64,000 nt of DNA, from contig NZ_SPVF01000253.1 of the NCBI RefSeq assembly GCF_004614185.1, forward strand, positions 1-64,000. Reading direction: 5' to 3'. The stretch is from Zemynaea arenosa. GTDB taxonomy: Bacteria; Pseudomonadota; Gammaproteobacteria; Burkholderiales; Burkholderiaceae_D. A model generated the notes under the pieces. It ran no database searches and was not told the origin of the DNA. It worked only from the letters and a program-made list of their open reading frames with translations. Shown piece after piece: positions 44,615 through 55,761 of the stretch. The position numbers were made by a program, and so were the translations under genes. Each line of letters starts with the position of its first letter. The first letter of the stretch is position 1.

Positions 44615-45523
44615 TTAGCCAACCTTTTTAGCACCAGCGGCTGCACGGGCAGCTTCCGAGGTGGACATGGCGCCGGAGACCAGCACCGAGTGCACGTCAG
44701 CCGAGAACGAACGGACATCTTCCATCGCCGCCTTGTTACGACGCACCAGCCAGTTGTAGCCCAGCACGGCCGGCACTGCGACCAGCAGACCGAAGGCGGT
44801 CATGATCAGGGCTTCACCCACCGGGCCGGCCACTTTGTCGATCGACGCGTTACCGGTCATACCGATGTTGGTCAGTGCGTTGTAGATACCGACCACGGTA
44901 CCGAACAGACCGATGAACGGTGCGGTCGAACCGACGGTGGCCAGGAACGACAGGCCGTCTTGCAGACGCGACTGGACTTTGTCCACCGCGCGCTGGATCG
45001 ACATGGTGACCCAGGTCGACAGGTCGATCTGCTCGAGCAGGGCGCCGTCGTGGTGCTGGATGGCCTTGGTGCCGGTTTCAGCGATGAAGCGGAACGGCGA
45101 ACCATCCTTCAGGGTGGCGGCGCCGGCAGCGATCGAGTTGGCCTTCCAGAACTTGGCCTGGGTCTCTTTCGCCTGCTTGAAGATCTTCATCTGGTCCAGC
45201 AGCTTGGTGATGATGATGTACCAGGAGCCGATCGACATGATCGACAGGATGATCATGGTGGCCTTCGGCACCGGGCCCGATTCCCAGGCGGCGGTGATGC
45301 CGTACGGGTTAGGCGCTTCTTCCTTTTTCTCGGCTGCGACAGCCGGGGCCGCCGGAGCGGCGGCAGCGTCGGTGGCAGCCGGCTGGGCGTCAGCCGCGGG
45401 CGCGGAGGCGGCCGGAGCCGATGCCTCCTGCGCGGTCGCCGGTGCGGACACCAGGGCGCCGGCAGCGGACACCGAGAACAGGACTGCCGCCAGGATCGCG
45501 GACAAACGGGAATTCTTAAACAT
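44615..45523 (-). CDS. exbB: MotA/TolQ/ExbB proton-channel protein
   Basis: 302 residues. Signal-like N-terminus (FKNSRLSAILAAVLFSVSA), an alanine/proline-rich periplasmic linker to about residue 90, then three helices of the MotA/TolQ/ExbB fold with FIGLFGTVVGIYNALTNIG and GEALIMTAFGLLVAVPAVLG. Start at 45523 because GGAGGAAGC precedes this ATG; an upstream in-frame extension has no ribosome site. The cleavable front is typical of longer ExbBs. Confidence 0.92.
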   Translation of the reverse strand: MFKNSRLSAILAAVLFSVSAAGALVSAPATAQEASAPAASAPAADAQPAATDAAAAPAAPAVAAEKKEEAPNPYGITAAWESGPVPKATMIILSIMSIGSWYIIITKLLDQMKIFKQAKETQAKFWKANSIAAGAATLKDGSPFRFIAETGTKAIQHHDGALLEQIDLSTWVTMSIQRAVDKVQSRLQDGLSFLATVGSTAPFIGLFGTVVGIYNALTNIGMTGNASIDKVAGPVGEALIMTAFGLLVAVPAVLGYNWLVRRNKAAMEDVRSFSADVHSVLVSGAMSTSEAARAAAGAKKVG

Positions 45524-45609
45524 GCTTCCTCCAAAAATAAAATAAACAGTTCGCTGAACGTATCGACAACGAAACTCTTGCTGTGGGGCGGTGGTCCGCC
45601 CCGGGTTTA

Positions 45610-46266
45610 TTAATCCAACGTCCAAACGTACTGCACGCTTGTCCAACTTTCTTGCGGCCTGCCATCGACGATGCCGGGTTTGAAGCGGCAGCGGCCGAGA
45701 GCAGTCTGCGCTGCGCGATCCAGGTCACGGAAGCCCGAGGATTTCTGGATCTTCGACTCTTTGACGGCGCCGTCCTGGCTGATCAGGAACTGCAGGACGA
45801 CGGTGCCGGTTTCTTCGTTACGCTGCGAGTTCTTCGGGTACTCCGGCTTGGCGCAGGTATTGAAGTCGACCACGGCGGGCACGTTCGACACCACCGGCTT
45901 GGCGGCCGGCGGGGCAGGCGGCGCCGGCGGGGCCGGGCGGATATCGGTATTGGCCGGCTTGGCCGTGGTGGCCACGGCGATCGGGTTGTTCTGCGGCGGC
46001 GGCTGCTGCACGTTGACCTCGACCGGCGGGATGAACGGCGGGGGCGGGGCCTTCATTTCCGGCGGCGGCGGCGGCGGCGGAATCTCTTTGGGAGGAGGTG
46101 GTTTCACGTCCTCGATGATCTTCGTCTCCACCGCTTCATTGATCTTCGCAATCATCCGCTTGCCGAGACCCTGAATGATCCCGTAGCCGACGATGATGTG
46201 CAGAACGACCACGATGGCGATGCCGGTCCAGTTCCGACCAGCCTTCTTATCGTGCGAAAAATTCAT
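45610..46266 (-). CDS. tonB: Energy transducer TonB
   Basis: 218 residues. N-terminal membrane anchor (TGIAIVVVLHIIVGYGIIQ), then a proline/lysine-rich spacer (residues about 50-125, PPPPKEIPPPPPPPEMK), and the C-terminal domain with YPKNSQRNEETGTVVLQFLI and SGFRDLDRAAQTALGRCRF. It couples the ExbBD proton channel to TonB-dependent outer-membrane receptors. GGAGAAAG precedes the ATG. First gene of the cluster. Confidence 0.94.
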   Translation of the reverse strand: MNFSHDKKAGRNWTGIAIVVVLHIIVGYGIIQGLGKRMIAKINEAVETKIIEDVKPPPPKEIPPPPPPPEMKAPPPPFIPPVEVNVQQPPPQNNPIAVATTAKPANTDIRPAPPAPPAPPAAKPVVSNVPAVVDFNTCAKPEYPKNSQRNEETGTVVLQFLISQDGAVKESKIQKSSGFRDLDRAAQTALGRCRFKPGIVDGRPQESWTSVQYVWTLD

Positions 46267-46799
46267 GCCTGCTTTCTCCAGTACCTACTTTTTTTTGCTG
46301 CTGCTTAAACCCACAAAACACGGCAAACCACCCGCCGGGTTCGGGACGTCGGGGAATTATACCTACGAATTCTTTTTTTCACATACTTTTTTAGCCATCA
46401 AAACGGGGGCCGAAAGTCCGTGTTAGGCGGCCTGCACGAGCTTGCAAAGAATGGGTGTTCGCGTGCCAATTTCAATCTCGAGAAAATCGCAGGAAATCGT
46501 TTGCCCGTAGGGTCCGTTCGTCGTACCGCGGACCGGCGCGGGCAGCTCGTATATGCATGCGACCTAGCTTGGACTGGAGCGGTGGAGGCGGGTTCAGACC
46601 GGTCCGCTGATGCAGCTCAAGCGGGCTGCGGCGGGGCCAAAAACTGCATCCGGATGCGCCGCGTTATGCGGGCTCGTTATTGACTTTATACCATTGACGA
46701 TATAACAAACGGTTTTGGGGCAGCGCACGTTTCAAGCACGCGTCCGCGGGCGCTGCCCGACCGGTCCAGCGCGCGGCGGGATGCGCTGCAGCGCGCGCG
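46267..46799. other. 533-bp gap with tonB promoter, no clear gene
   Basis: Between the tonB and spoVR genes. The left part is AT-rich and carries the tonB promoter. The right end holds an inverted repeat GGGCAGCGC (46718-46726) / GCGCTGCCC (46750-46758), probably the end of the spoVR transcript. A plus-strand TTGACT-N15-TATAAC lies at 46680-46706 with no gene downstream. A 87-codon plus-strand frame at 46420-46683 shows no recognisable protein. Confidence 0.5.
46356..46361 (-). promoter_or_regulatory. -10 box of tonB operon
   Basis: TATAAT on the minus strand, 90 bp upstream of the tonB start, in an AT-rich stretch. The -35 is poor (ATGTGA at 17 bp), suggesting an activated or regulated promoter. 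I see no convincing Fur box. Confidence 0.45.
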
Positions 46800-48329
46800 T
46801 CAGAACGCCCGGTTGCGCTTCTCGCGCCGGCACTCCAGGGTGCTCACCACATTGCCCTGCGGGTCGCAGGTTTCGAGCCGCACGTCGAAGCCCCACAGGC
46901 GCGCCACGTGCTTGAGGACCTCGTTGGCCTGGGCATTCAGCGGCCGCCGGTTGAACTGCGTGTGGCGCAAGGTCAGGGCGCGGTCGTCGCGGGTATTCAC
47001 AGACCACACCTGGATGTTGGGCTCGCGGTTGCCGAGGTTGTACTGTTCGGCCAGCTGGTTGCGCACGTAGCGGTAGCCGGCTTCGTCGTGGATCGCCGAG
47101 ATGGTGAGCTTGTCGCTGCGGTCGTCGTCCAGCACGGCGAAGAAGTGGAAGTCGCGGATCAGCTTGGGCGACAGGTACTGGGCGATGAAGCTCTCGTCCT
47201 TGAAGTTGCGCATCGCGAAGTCGAGCGTCTTCTGCCAGTCCTTGCCCGCGAAGTCGGGGAACCACTCCCGGTCTTCGGCGGTCGGGTCCTCGCAGATGCG
47301 GCGGATGTCCGTCATCATCGCGAAGCCGAGCGCGTAGGGGTTGATGCCGTTGTAGTAGGGGCTGGTGGCGGGCGGCTGGTAGACCACGTTGGTATGGCTC
47401 TGCAGGAACTCCAGCATGAAGCCGTCGCCCACGATGCCTTCCTTGTACAGCTGCTGCAGGATGGTGTAGTGCCAGAAGGTGGCCCAGCCTTCGTTCATCA
47501 CCTGGGTCTGGCGCTGGGGGTAGAAATACTGCGAGATCTTGCGCGTGATGCGCACGATCTCGCGCTGCCAGGGTTCCAGCAGCGGCGCGTACTTCTCGAT
47601 GAAGTACAGCAGGTTCTCTTCCGGCTCGGGCGGGAAGCGCGGGATGCGCGCCTCCGGCACGCCTTCCTCGCGGTAGGGCAGGGTGCGCCACAGCTCGTTG
47701 ACCTGGGACTGGGCGTACTCCTCGCGTTCCTTGCGGCGCGCGTTCTCCTGCGCCAGGGTGAGCTTGGCCGGACGCTTGTAGCGGTCCACGCCGTAGTTCT
47801 GCAGCGCGTGGCAGGAGTCCAGCAGCAGCTCCACCTCGTCGATGCCGTAGCGCTGCTCGCACTCGGCGATGTAGTTCTTGGCGAACACCAGGTAGTCGAC
47901 GATCGCATCCGCATCGGTCCAGGTGCGGAACAGGTAGTTCCCCTTGAAGAAGGAGTTGTGCCCATAGGCCGCGTGCGCGATCACCAGCGCCTGCATGGTC
48001 AGCGAGTTCTCCTCCATGAGGTAGGCGATGCAGGGATTGCTGTTGATGACGATCTCGTAGGCGAGGCCCATCTGGCCGCGCTTGTAGCTCTTCTCGGTGG
48101 CCAGGAAGTGCTTGCCGAACGACCAGTGGTGGTAGGACACCGGCAGGCCGACGGACGTGTAGGCATCCATCATCTGCTCGGCGGTGATGATCTCGAGCTG
48201 GTTGGGATAGGTGTCCAGGCCGAAATTCCTGGCCACCCGCCGGATTTCTTCATGCGCCTGCTCGATCAGGTCGAAGGTCCACTCCGACTGTTCGGGCAAG
48301 GCGCGGGGATTCGGGGGATCTTTGGGCAT
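46800..48329 (-). CDS. SpoVR family protein (YcgB-like)
   Basis: 509 residues, the usual length of proteobacterial SpoVR/YcgB proteins. Conserved stretches are NPCIAYLMEENSLTMQALVI, AHAAYGHNSFFKGN, DCHALQNYGVDRYKR-like SCHALQNYGVDRY and VMNEGWATFWHYTIL. Function unsolved; the family accompanies PrkA and the YeaH VWA protein in many bacteria, linked to stationary phase or stress. Downstream of yeaH on the minus strand, 12 bp apart. Confidence 0.93.
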   Translation of the reverse strand: MPKDPPNPRALPEQSEWTFDLIEQAHEEIRRVARNFGLDTYPNQLEIITAEQMMDAYTSVGLPVSYHHWSFGKHFLATEKSYKRGQMGLAYEIVINSNPCIAYLMEENSLTMQALVIAHAAYGHNSFFKGNYLFRTWTDADAIVDYLVFAKNYIAECEQRYGIDEVELLLDSCHALQNYGVDRYKRPAKLTLAQENARRKEREEYAQSQVNELWRTLPYREEGVPEARIPRFPPEPEENLLYFIEKYAPLLEPWQREIVRITRKISQYFYPQRQTQVMNEGWATFWHYTILQQLYKEGIVGDGFMLEFLQSHTNVVYQPPATSPYYNGINPYALGFAMMTDIRRICEDPTAEDREWFPDFAGKDWQKTLDFAMRNFKDESFIAQYLSPKLIRDFHFFAVLDDDRSDKLTISAIHDEAGYRYVRNQLAEQYNLGNREPNIQVWSVNTRDDRALTLRHTQFNRRPLNAQANEVLKHVARLWGFDVRLETCDPQGNVVSTLECRREKRNRAF

Positions 48330-48341
48330 GGGGTTTACCTG

Positions 48342-49613
48342 CTATTTGGGCTGCTTCTTGAACAGCTCACGGAAGACGGGATAGATGTCGGCCGGGGTGA
48401 CGATCTTCTGCATCGCGAAGTTCTGATGGTGGTCCTTCACCTCGGAGTACTGCTCCCACAGGTTCTGCGGCGGCCCGTCGGTGATTTCGACGTAGGTGTA
48501 GTACTGCACCAGCGGCATGATGGTGTTGGTCAGCAGCTGCTTGCACAGCACCGAATCGTTGTCCCAGTTGTCGCCGTCCGAGGCCTGGGCCACGTAGCTG
48601 TTCCAGTCGCCGCCGCGGTAGCGCTCCTGGATGATCTTGGCCAGCAGGTGCAGCGCCGACGATACCACCGTGCCGCCCGACTCGCGCGAGTGGAAGAATT
48701 CGTTCTCGTCGACTTCCGCCGCCGCCGTGTGGTGGCGGATGAAGACCACGTCGATGTGCTCGTACACGCGCTTGAGGAACAGGTACAGCAGGATGAAGAA
48801 GCGCTTGGCGGTGTCCTTGCGCTGCTCGTCCATGGAGCCGGACACGTCCATGATGCAGAACATCACCGCCGAGGTGCTCGGCTTGGGTACCTTGATGCGG
48901 TTGGAGTAGCGCAGGTCGAACGGGTCGATGAACGGAATCGCCAGCAGCCGCGTGTGCAGGTGGCGCAGCCGGTCCTTCAGTTCGATGACGCGGGTGTCTT
49001 CTTCCGGCACGCCCTGCTCGCGCAGCTCGGCCAGTTCTTCTTCCAGCAGCGCCGCTTCGCGCTTGGGCTTGCCGCCGACGGCGATGCGCCGGCCGAGCGC
49101 GCCGCGCAGCGAGCGCAGCACGTGGATGTTGGACGGCGTGCCGCTGATGTTGTAGCCGGCGCGCTGGGTGCGGAACTCGACGGTCGAGGTCAGCTGCGTC
49201 TTGATCATGTTCGGCAGCTCGAGGTCCTCGAAGAAGTAGTTCATGAATTCTTCGCGGGTGAGCTCGAAGATGAAGTCGTCCTCGGTGGTCTGCTCGCTGT
49301 TGCCGGCGCGCCCGCGGCCGGAACCGCCTCCGCCGCCGCGCGGCCGGTTGAACTGGTCGCCCTTCTGGTACTCGGTGTTGCCGGGGTTAATGGTTTCCCA
49401 CACGCCGCCATGGGCATGGCCGAAGTGCGGTTCGTTCACGTCCTTGACGGGGATGGAGACTTTCTCGCCGTTCTCGATGTCGGTGATCGAGCGGCCCTTG
49501 ATGGCGCGGCCGACCGCGTCCTTGATCTGGGCCTTGTAGCGGCGGAGAAAGCGCTCGCGGTTGACTGCTGACTTGTTCTTGCCCTGCAAGCGTCGGTCGA
49601 TGAGGTAAGTCAA
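48342..49613 (-). CDS. yeaH: YeaH/YhbH family VWA-domain protein (DUF444)
   Basis: 423 residues. N-terminal DRRLQGKNKSAVNRERFLRR and HFGHAHGGVWE motifs, a glycine-rich linker (GGGGGSGRGRAG), and a C-terminal VWA domain with FCIMDVSGSMDEQ (MIDAS DxSxS). The start is a TTG at 49613, chosen because AGGAGG sits 7 bp upstream and homologues begin (M)TYLIDRR. The earlier in-frame stretch is not conserved-looking. Middle gene of prkA-yeaH-spoVR. Confidence 0.9.
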   Translation of the reverse strand: MTYLIDRRLQGKNKSAVNRERFLRRYKAQIKDAVGRAIKGRSITDIENGEKVSIPVKDVNEPHFGHAHGGVWETINPGNTEYQKGDQFNRPRGGGGGSGRGRAGNSEQTTEDDFIFELTREEFMNYFFEDLELPNMIKTQLTSTVEFRTQRAGYNISGTPSNIHVLRSLRGALGRRIAVGGKPKREAALLEEELAELREQGVPEEDTRVIELKDRLRHLHTRLLAIPFIDPFDLRYSNRIKVPKPSTSAVMFCIMDVSGSMDEQRKDTAKRFFILLYLFLKRVYEHIDVVFIRHHTAAAEVDENEFFHSRESGGTVVSSALHLLAKIIQERYRGGDWNSYVAQASDGDNWDNDSVLCKQLLTNTIMPLVQYYTYVEITDGPPQNLWEQYSEVKDHHQNFAMQKIVTPADIYPVFRELFKKQPK

Positions 49614-49699
49614 AACGGGCCTCCTGCTTCTGTTGGCGCGGCCCGCCGCGCCCGCTGCGGTGAAACGCGGGCGCGGCGCCGTCACCTTATATTAGCCGC

Positions 49700-51622
49700 T
49701 TACGACGACTTCCTCACACGCAGATACCATTCGCACAGCAAACGGACCTGCTTGGCCGTGTAGCCTTTCTCCACCATGCGCGCGACGAAGTCGGCGTGCT
49801 TGTTGGCGTCTTCGGCGCTGGCCTTCGCGTTGAACGAAATCACCGGCAGCAGCTCCTCGGTGTTCGAGAACATCTTCTTCTCGATCACGTTGCGGAACTT
49901 CTCGTAGCTGGTCCAGGCCGGATTCTTGCCGCCGTTGGTCGCCCGCGCCCGCAGCGCAAAGTTGACGATCTCGTTGCGGAAGTCCTTCGGGTTCGAGATG
50001 CCGGCCGGCTTCTCGATCTTCTCCAGTTCCGAGTTCAACTGCTCGCGGTCGAACGATTCGCCGGTGTCCGGGTCGCGGAACTCCTGGTCCTGGATCCAGA
50101 AGTCGGCAAAGGTCACGTAGCGGTCGAAGATGTTCTGGCCGTACTCGGAATAGCTCTCCAGGTAGGCCGTCTGGATCTCCTTGCCGATGAAGTCGACATA
50201 GCGCTGCGCCAAGTGCTCCTTGATGTAGGAGAAGTAACGCTGCTCGGTCTCGGGCGGGAACTGCTCGCGCTCGATCTGCTGCTCCAGCACGTACAGCAGG
50301 TGCACCGGATTGGCCGCCACTTCGGTGTTGTCGAAGTTGAAGACCTTGGACAGGATCTTGAAAGCGAAGCGGGTCGACAGGCCGTTCATGCCCTCGTCCA
50401 CGCCCGCGTAGTCCACATACTCGTGGATCGACTTGGCCTTCGGGTCGGTGTCCTTCAGGTTCTCGCCGTCGTACACCAGCATCTTGGAGAAGATCGAGGA
50501 GTTTTCCGGATCCTTCAGCCGCGACAGCACCGCGAACTGCGCCATCATGCGCAGGGTCCCGGGCGCGCAGGGCGCCTTTTCCAGCGACGAGTTGCGCAGC
50601 AGCTTGTCGTAGATCTTGACCTCGTCCTGCACCCGCAGGCAGTAGGGCACCTTGACGATGTAGATCCGGTCCAGGAAGGCTTCGTTGTTGCGGTTGTTGC
50701 GGAAGGTCTTCCATTCCGACTCGTTGGAGTGGGCCAGGATGATGCCTTCGAACGGGATCGCGCCGAAGCCCTCGGTGCCCTTGTAGTTGCCTTCTTGCGT
50801 GGCGGTCAGCAGCGGGTGCAGCACCTTGATCGGGGCCTTGAACATCTCCACGAATTCCATCAGGCCCTGGTTGGCCAGGCACAGGCCACCGGAATAGCTG
50901 TAGGCGTCCGGGTCGTCCTGGGCGTAATCCTCGAGCTTGCGGATGTCGACCTTGCCGACCAGGGAGGAGATGTCCTGGTTGTTCTCGTCGCCCGGCTCGG
51001 TTTTCGAGATCGCAATCTGCTTGAGCACGGACGGGTAGCGCTTGACCACGCGGAATTTGTTGATGTCCCCGCCGTACTCGTGCAGGCGCTTGACCGCCCA
51101 CGGGCTGGGGATGCCGCGCAGGTAGCGGCGCGGGATACCGTAGTCCTCTTCGAGGATCTGGCCGTCTTCGTCTTCGTTGAACAGGCCCAGCGGGGACTCG
51201 TTCACCGGCGACCCCTTCAGGCAGTAGAAGGGGACCTGTTCCATCAGCAGCTTGAGCTTCTCGGCGATCGACGACTTGCCGCCGCCGACCGGCCCCAGCA
51301 GATAGAGGATCTGCTTGCGCTCTTCCAGCCCTTGCGCGGCATGGCGGAAATAGGACACGACCTGCTCGATGACTTCTTCCATGCCGTAGAAGTCCTTGAA
51401 TGCCGGGTAAATCTTGATGACCTTGTTCGCGAAGATGCGCGACAGCCGCGTATCGTTGCGCGTATCGATCAGCGTCGGTTCCCCGATCGCCGCCAGCATC
51501 CGCTCAGGCGCGCTGGCATAGGTCAGCGGGTCCTTCTTGCAGAGCTGGAGGTACTCGGAGAGGGAGTACTCCTCTTCGCGAGTACGCTCGTAGCGCGCAG
51601 CGTAGTTGTCAAAAATGGTCAT
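49700..51622 (-). CDS. prkA: PrkA family serine protein kinase (YeaG-like)
   Basis: 640 residues. An AAA+ domain with Walker A LLGPVGGGKSSIAEKL and conserved ILAHSNESEWKTF, followed by the PrkA C-terminal domain. YeaG, the E. coli homologue, acts in nitrogen starvation and stationary phase; the activity (kinase or protease-like) is debated. AGAGGA precedes the ATG. First gene of the operon; the 585-bp upstream region holds its promoter. Confidence 0.94.
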   Translation of the reverse strand: MTIFDNYAARYERTREEEYSLSEYLQLCKKDPLTYASAPERMLAAIGEPTLIDTRNDTRLSRIFANKVIKIYPAFKDFYGMEEVIEQVVSYFRHAAQGLEERKQILYLLGPVGGGKSSIAEKLKLLMEQVPFYCLKGSPVNESPLGLFNEDEDGQILEEDYGIPRRYLRGIPSPWAVKRLHEYGGDINKFRVVKRYPSVLKQIAISKTEPGDENNQDISSLVGKVDIRKLEDYAQDDPDAYSYSGGLCLANQGLMEFVEMFKAPIKVLHPLLTATQEGNYKGTEGFGAIPFEGIILAHSNESEWKTFRNNRNNEAFLDRIYIVKVPYCLRVQDEVKIYDKLLRNSSLEKAPCAPGTLRMMAQFAVLSRLKDPENSSIFSKMLVYDGENLKDTDPKAKSIHEYVDYAGVDEGMNGLSTRFAFKILSKVFNFDNTEVAANPVHLLYVLEQQIEREQFPPETEQRYFSYIKEHLAQRYVDFIGKEIQTAYLESYSEYGQNIFDRYVTFADFWIQDQEFRDPDTGESFDREQLNSELEKIEKPAGISNPKDFRNEIVNFALRARATNGGKNPAWTSYEKFRNVIEKKMFSNTEELLPVISFNAKASAEDANKHADFVARMVEKGYTAKQVRLLCEWYLRVRKSS

Positions 51623-53220
<1,598 letters not shown>

Positions 53221-53221
<1 letters not shown>

Positions 53222-55761
53222 TGATGAGTCATGTGAGACAGGCTTTCCGTATGACCCTGCGCGACTGGCGCGCGGGTGAGCTGCGCTTCCTGCTGGTGGC
53301 GCTGATCGTGGCCGTGTCGGCGCTGTGCGGGGTCGGCTTCTTCGTCGAGCGCATGCGCTCCGGCCTGGAGCGCGACGCGCACCAGCTGATGGGCGCCGAC
53401 ATGCTGGTCAACAGCGATGGGCCGGTGCCGCTGGAGTGGCGCGAGGAAGCGCTGCGCCGCCACCTGCTGCTGGCGGACAGCGTCAACTTCCCCAGCATGC
53501 TGCAAGCCGGGGAGGGCGAGCAGTCGGCCTCGCAGCTCATCATGGCCAAGGCGATGTCCGAACTGTTCCCGCTGCGCGGACGCATGAAGGTCACCACCAG
53601 CCGGGAGGATGCCCTCAACGGCATCGGCCAGGCCGTGAGCTACGAGCCGCGGCGCGGCACGGTGTGGCTCGACCCGTCCCTGCTGGGCGCCCTCAAGATC
53701 CATGTCGGCGATCAGGTCAAGCTGGGCGACAAGACCTTCCGCGTGGCCCAGCTGATCGCGCAGGAACCGGACCGTGGTCCGACCATGGCCAGCCTGGCGC
53801 CGCACGTGCTGTTCTCCCTGCACGACCTGCCCGAGACCGGGCTGGTGGCCACCGGCGCGCGCGTGTCGTACCGGATGCAGGTGGCGGCGCAGGACATCAA
53901 CGACATGCGCCCGGTCGCGGCTTACGCCGAGTGGCTGCGCGACCGGGTCAAGGCGGACAACGTGCGCGGTGTGCGCATCGAAACGCTCGACGATGCGCGG
54001 CCGGACATGCAGAACACCATCGACCGCGCACAGCGCTTCCTGTCGCTGGTCGGGCTGATGTCCGCGCTGCTGGCGGCGGTGGCGGTGGCCATGGCCGCGC
54101 GCCGCTTCATGCTGCGCCACCTGGACGCCTGCGCCATGCTGCGCTGCCTGGGCATGACGCAGAACCAGGTCGCGCTCATGTACCTGGTCGAGTTCCTGCT
54201 GGTCGGCCTGGCCGGCTCGGTGCTCGGCGTGCTGGTGGGCCTGGGCGCGCATTACGTGCTGGCCGCCTCGCTGGCCCCGCTGATCAACACCGAGCTGCCG
54301 CCGCTGTCCTGGGTGCCCGCCGCGCATGGTCTCGCCACCGGCATGGTCCTGCTGCTCGGCTTTGCGCTGCCGCCCGTGCTCCAGCTGCGCAACGTGCCGC
54401 ACAACCGTGTGATCCGGCGCGAGCAGGCGGCCCCGCAGCCGATGGTGCTGGCCACCTATGGCGTCGGGGCGCTGGCCTTCGGCGCGCTGCTCCTGTGGCA
54501 GGCGGGGGATCTGCAGCTCGCGTGCATCATCGCGGGCGGCTTCCTCGGCGGCTTCGGGCTGTTCGCGCTTGTGGGGTGGGGCGGATTGGTGCTGCTGCGG
54601 CGCCTGCGCGGGGCTTCGTCCAGCCAGTCCTGGCGCTTCGCCATCACCTCCCTGCAGCGGCGCCCGGGCGCCACCGTGGTGCAGGTGGTGTCGCTGGCGC
54701 TCGGCCTGATGGCGCTGCTGGTGCTGACCGTGGTGCGCGGCGACCTGCTCGCCGCCTGGCGCCAGGCCACACCGCCGGACGCGCCGAATCACTTCATCAT
54801 CAACATCAGTCCGGACCAAAGGGATGGCGTGGCGCGCCAGCTCGCGCGCGCACAGGTGCCCGAGGCCACCCTGTACCCGATGATCCGCGGGCGCCTGGTC
54901 GCCGTGAACGGGAAGCCCATCACCGCCCAGACCTATGCCGAAGGGCGCGCGCGCGGCCTGGCCGAACGCGAATTCAATCTCTCCACCATGAAGGACATGC
55001 CGGCCACCAACCGCATCGTCGCGGGCCAGTGGTATGTGGACCAGCCCGGCCGCGCGGAAGCCTCGGTGGAGCAGGGCATCGCGAAGACGCTGGGCTGGAA
55101 GCTTGGCGACAAGCTGCGCTTCGACATGGCCGGCCAGGTGGTGGAAGCGACCATCACCAGCCTGCGCAAGCTGGAATGGGGTTCGATGCGCGCCAACTTC
55201 TTCGTCATCATCAATCCCGCCGCGATGGCCGAGGCGCCGACCACCTACATGACGGCCTACCACCAGCCGCCGCGCGCCACGGAGCTGACCAATGAGCTCA
55301 CGCGCGACTACCCCAACCTGACCATCATCGACGTCTCCGCGATCATCCGCCAGCTGCAGGATGTGCTGGACCAGGTGGTGCAGGCGGTGGAGTTCCTGTT
55401 CGCGTTCACGCTCGCTTCCGGCCTGCTGGTGCTGTACGCGGCCCTCATGAGCTCCACCGACGAGCGGCGCCGCGAAGCAGGCCTTCTGCGGGCCCTGGGC
55501 GCCACGCGCAGGCAGCTTTCGCGTGCGCAGTGGATCGAGTTCGCGCTGGTGGGGGGGCTGGCGGGCCTGCTGGCCGCGACCGGTGCCGCGGCCCTGGGGT
55601 GGGCCCTGGCCACCTACCAGTTCAAGTTCGAATGGAGCTTCAGCCCCGTGGTGTGGGGCGTGGGCCTGGTGGTGGGCGCGGCGTGCGCGGTGTTCGGTGG
55701 CTGGCTGGGGCTGCGCAACGTGCTGAATCAGCCGCCGCTGCAAACCCTGCGCGAGGCCTGA
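53221..55761 (+). CDS. FtsX-type ABC transporter permease (YbbP-like)
   Basis: 846 residues, inner membrane. Two FtsX permease units: the first with a long periplasmic domain and helices at about 275-400, the second with helices at about 490-510 and 720-830. An N-terminal helix (LLVALIVAVSALCGVGFF) starts the protein. Large two-repeat permeases of this type usually pair with a YbbA ATPase, which is not in this neighbourhood. The start codon shares its A with the deaminase stop. The 3' end overlaps jqsR by 34 bp on the opposite strand. Confidence 0.88.

Noticed and set aside
46908-49571. 887-codon plus-strand frame opposite spoVR and yeaH
   Set aside because: Antisense shadow with valine/aspartate/arginine bias and no recognisable domain.
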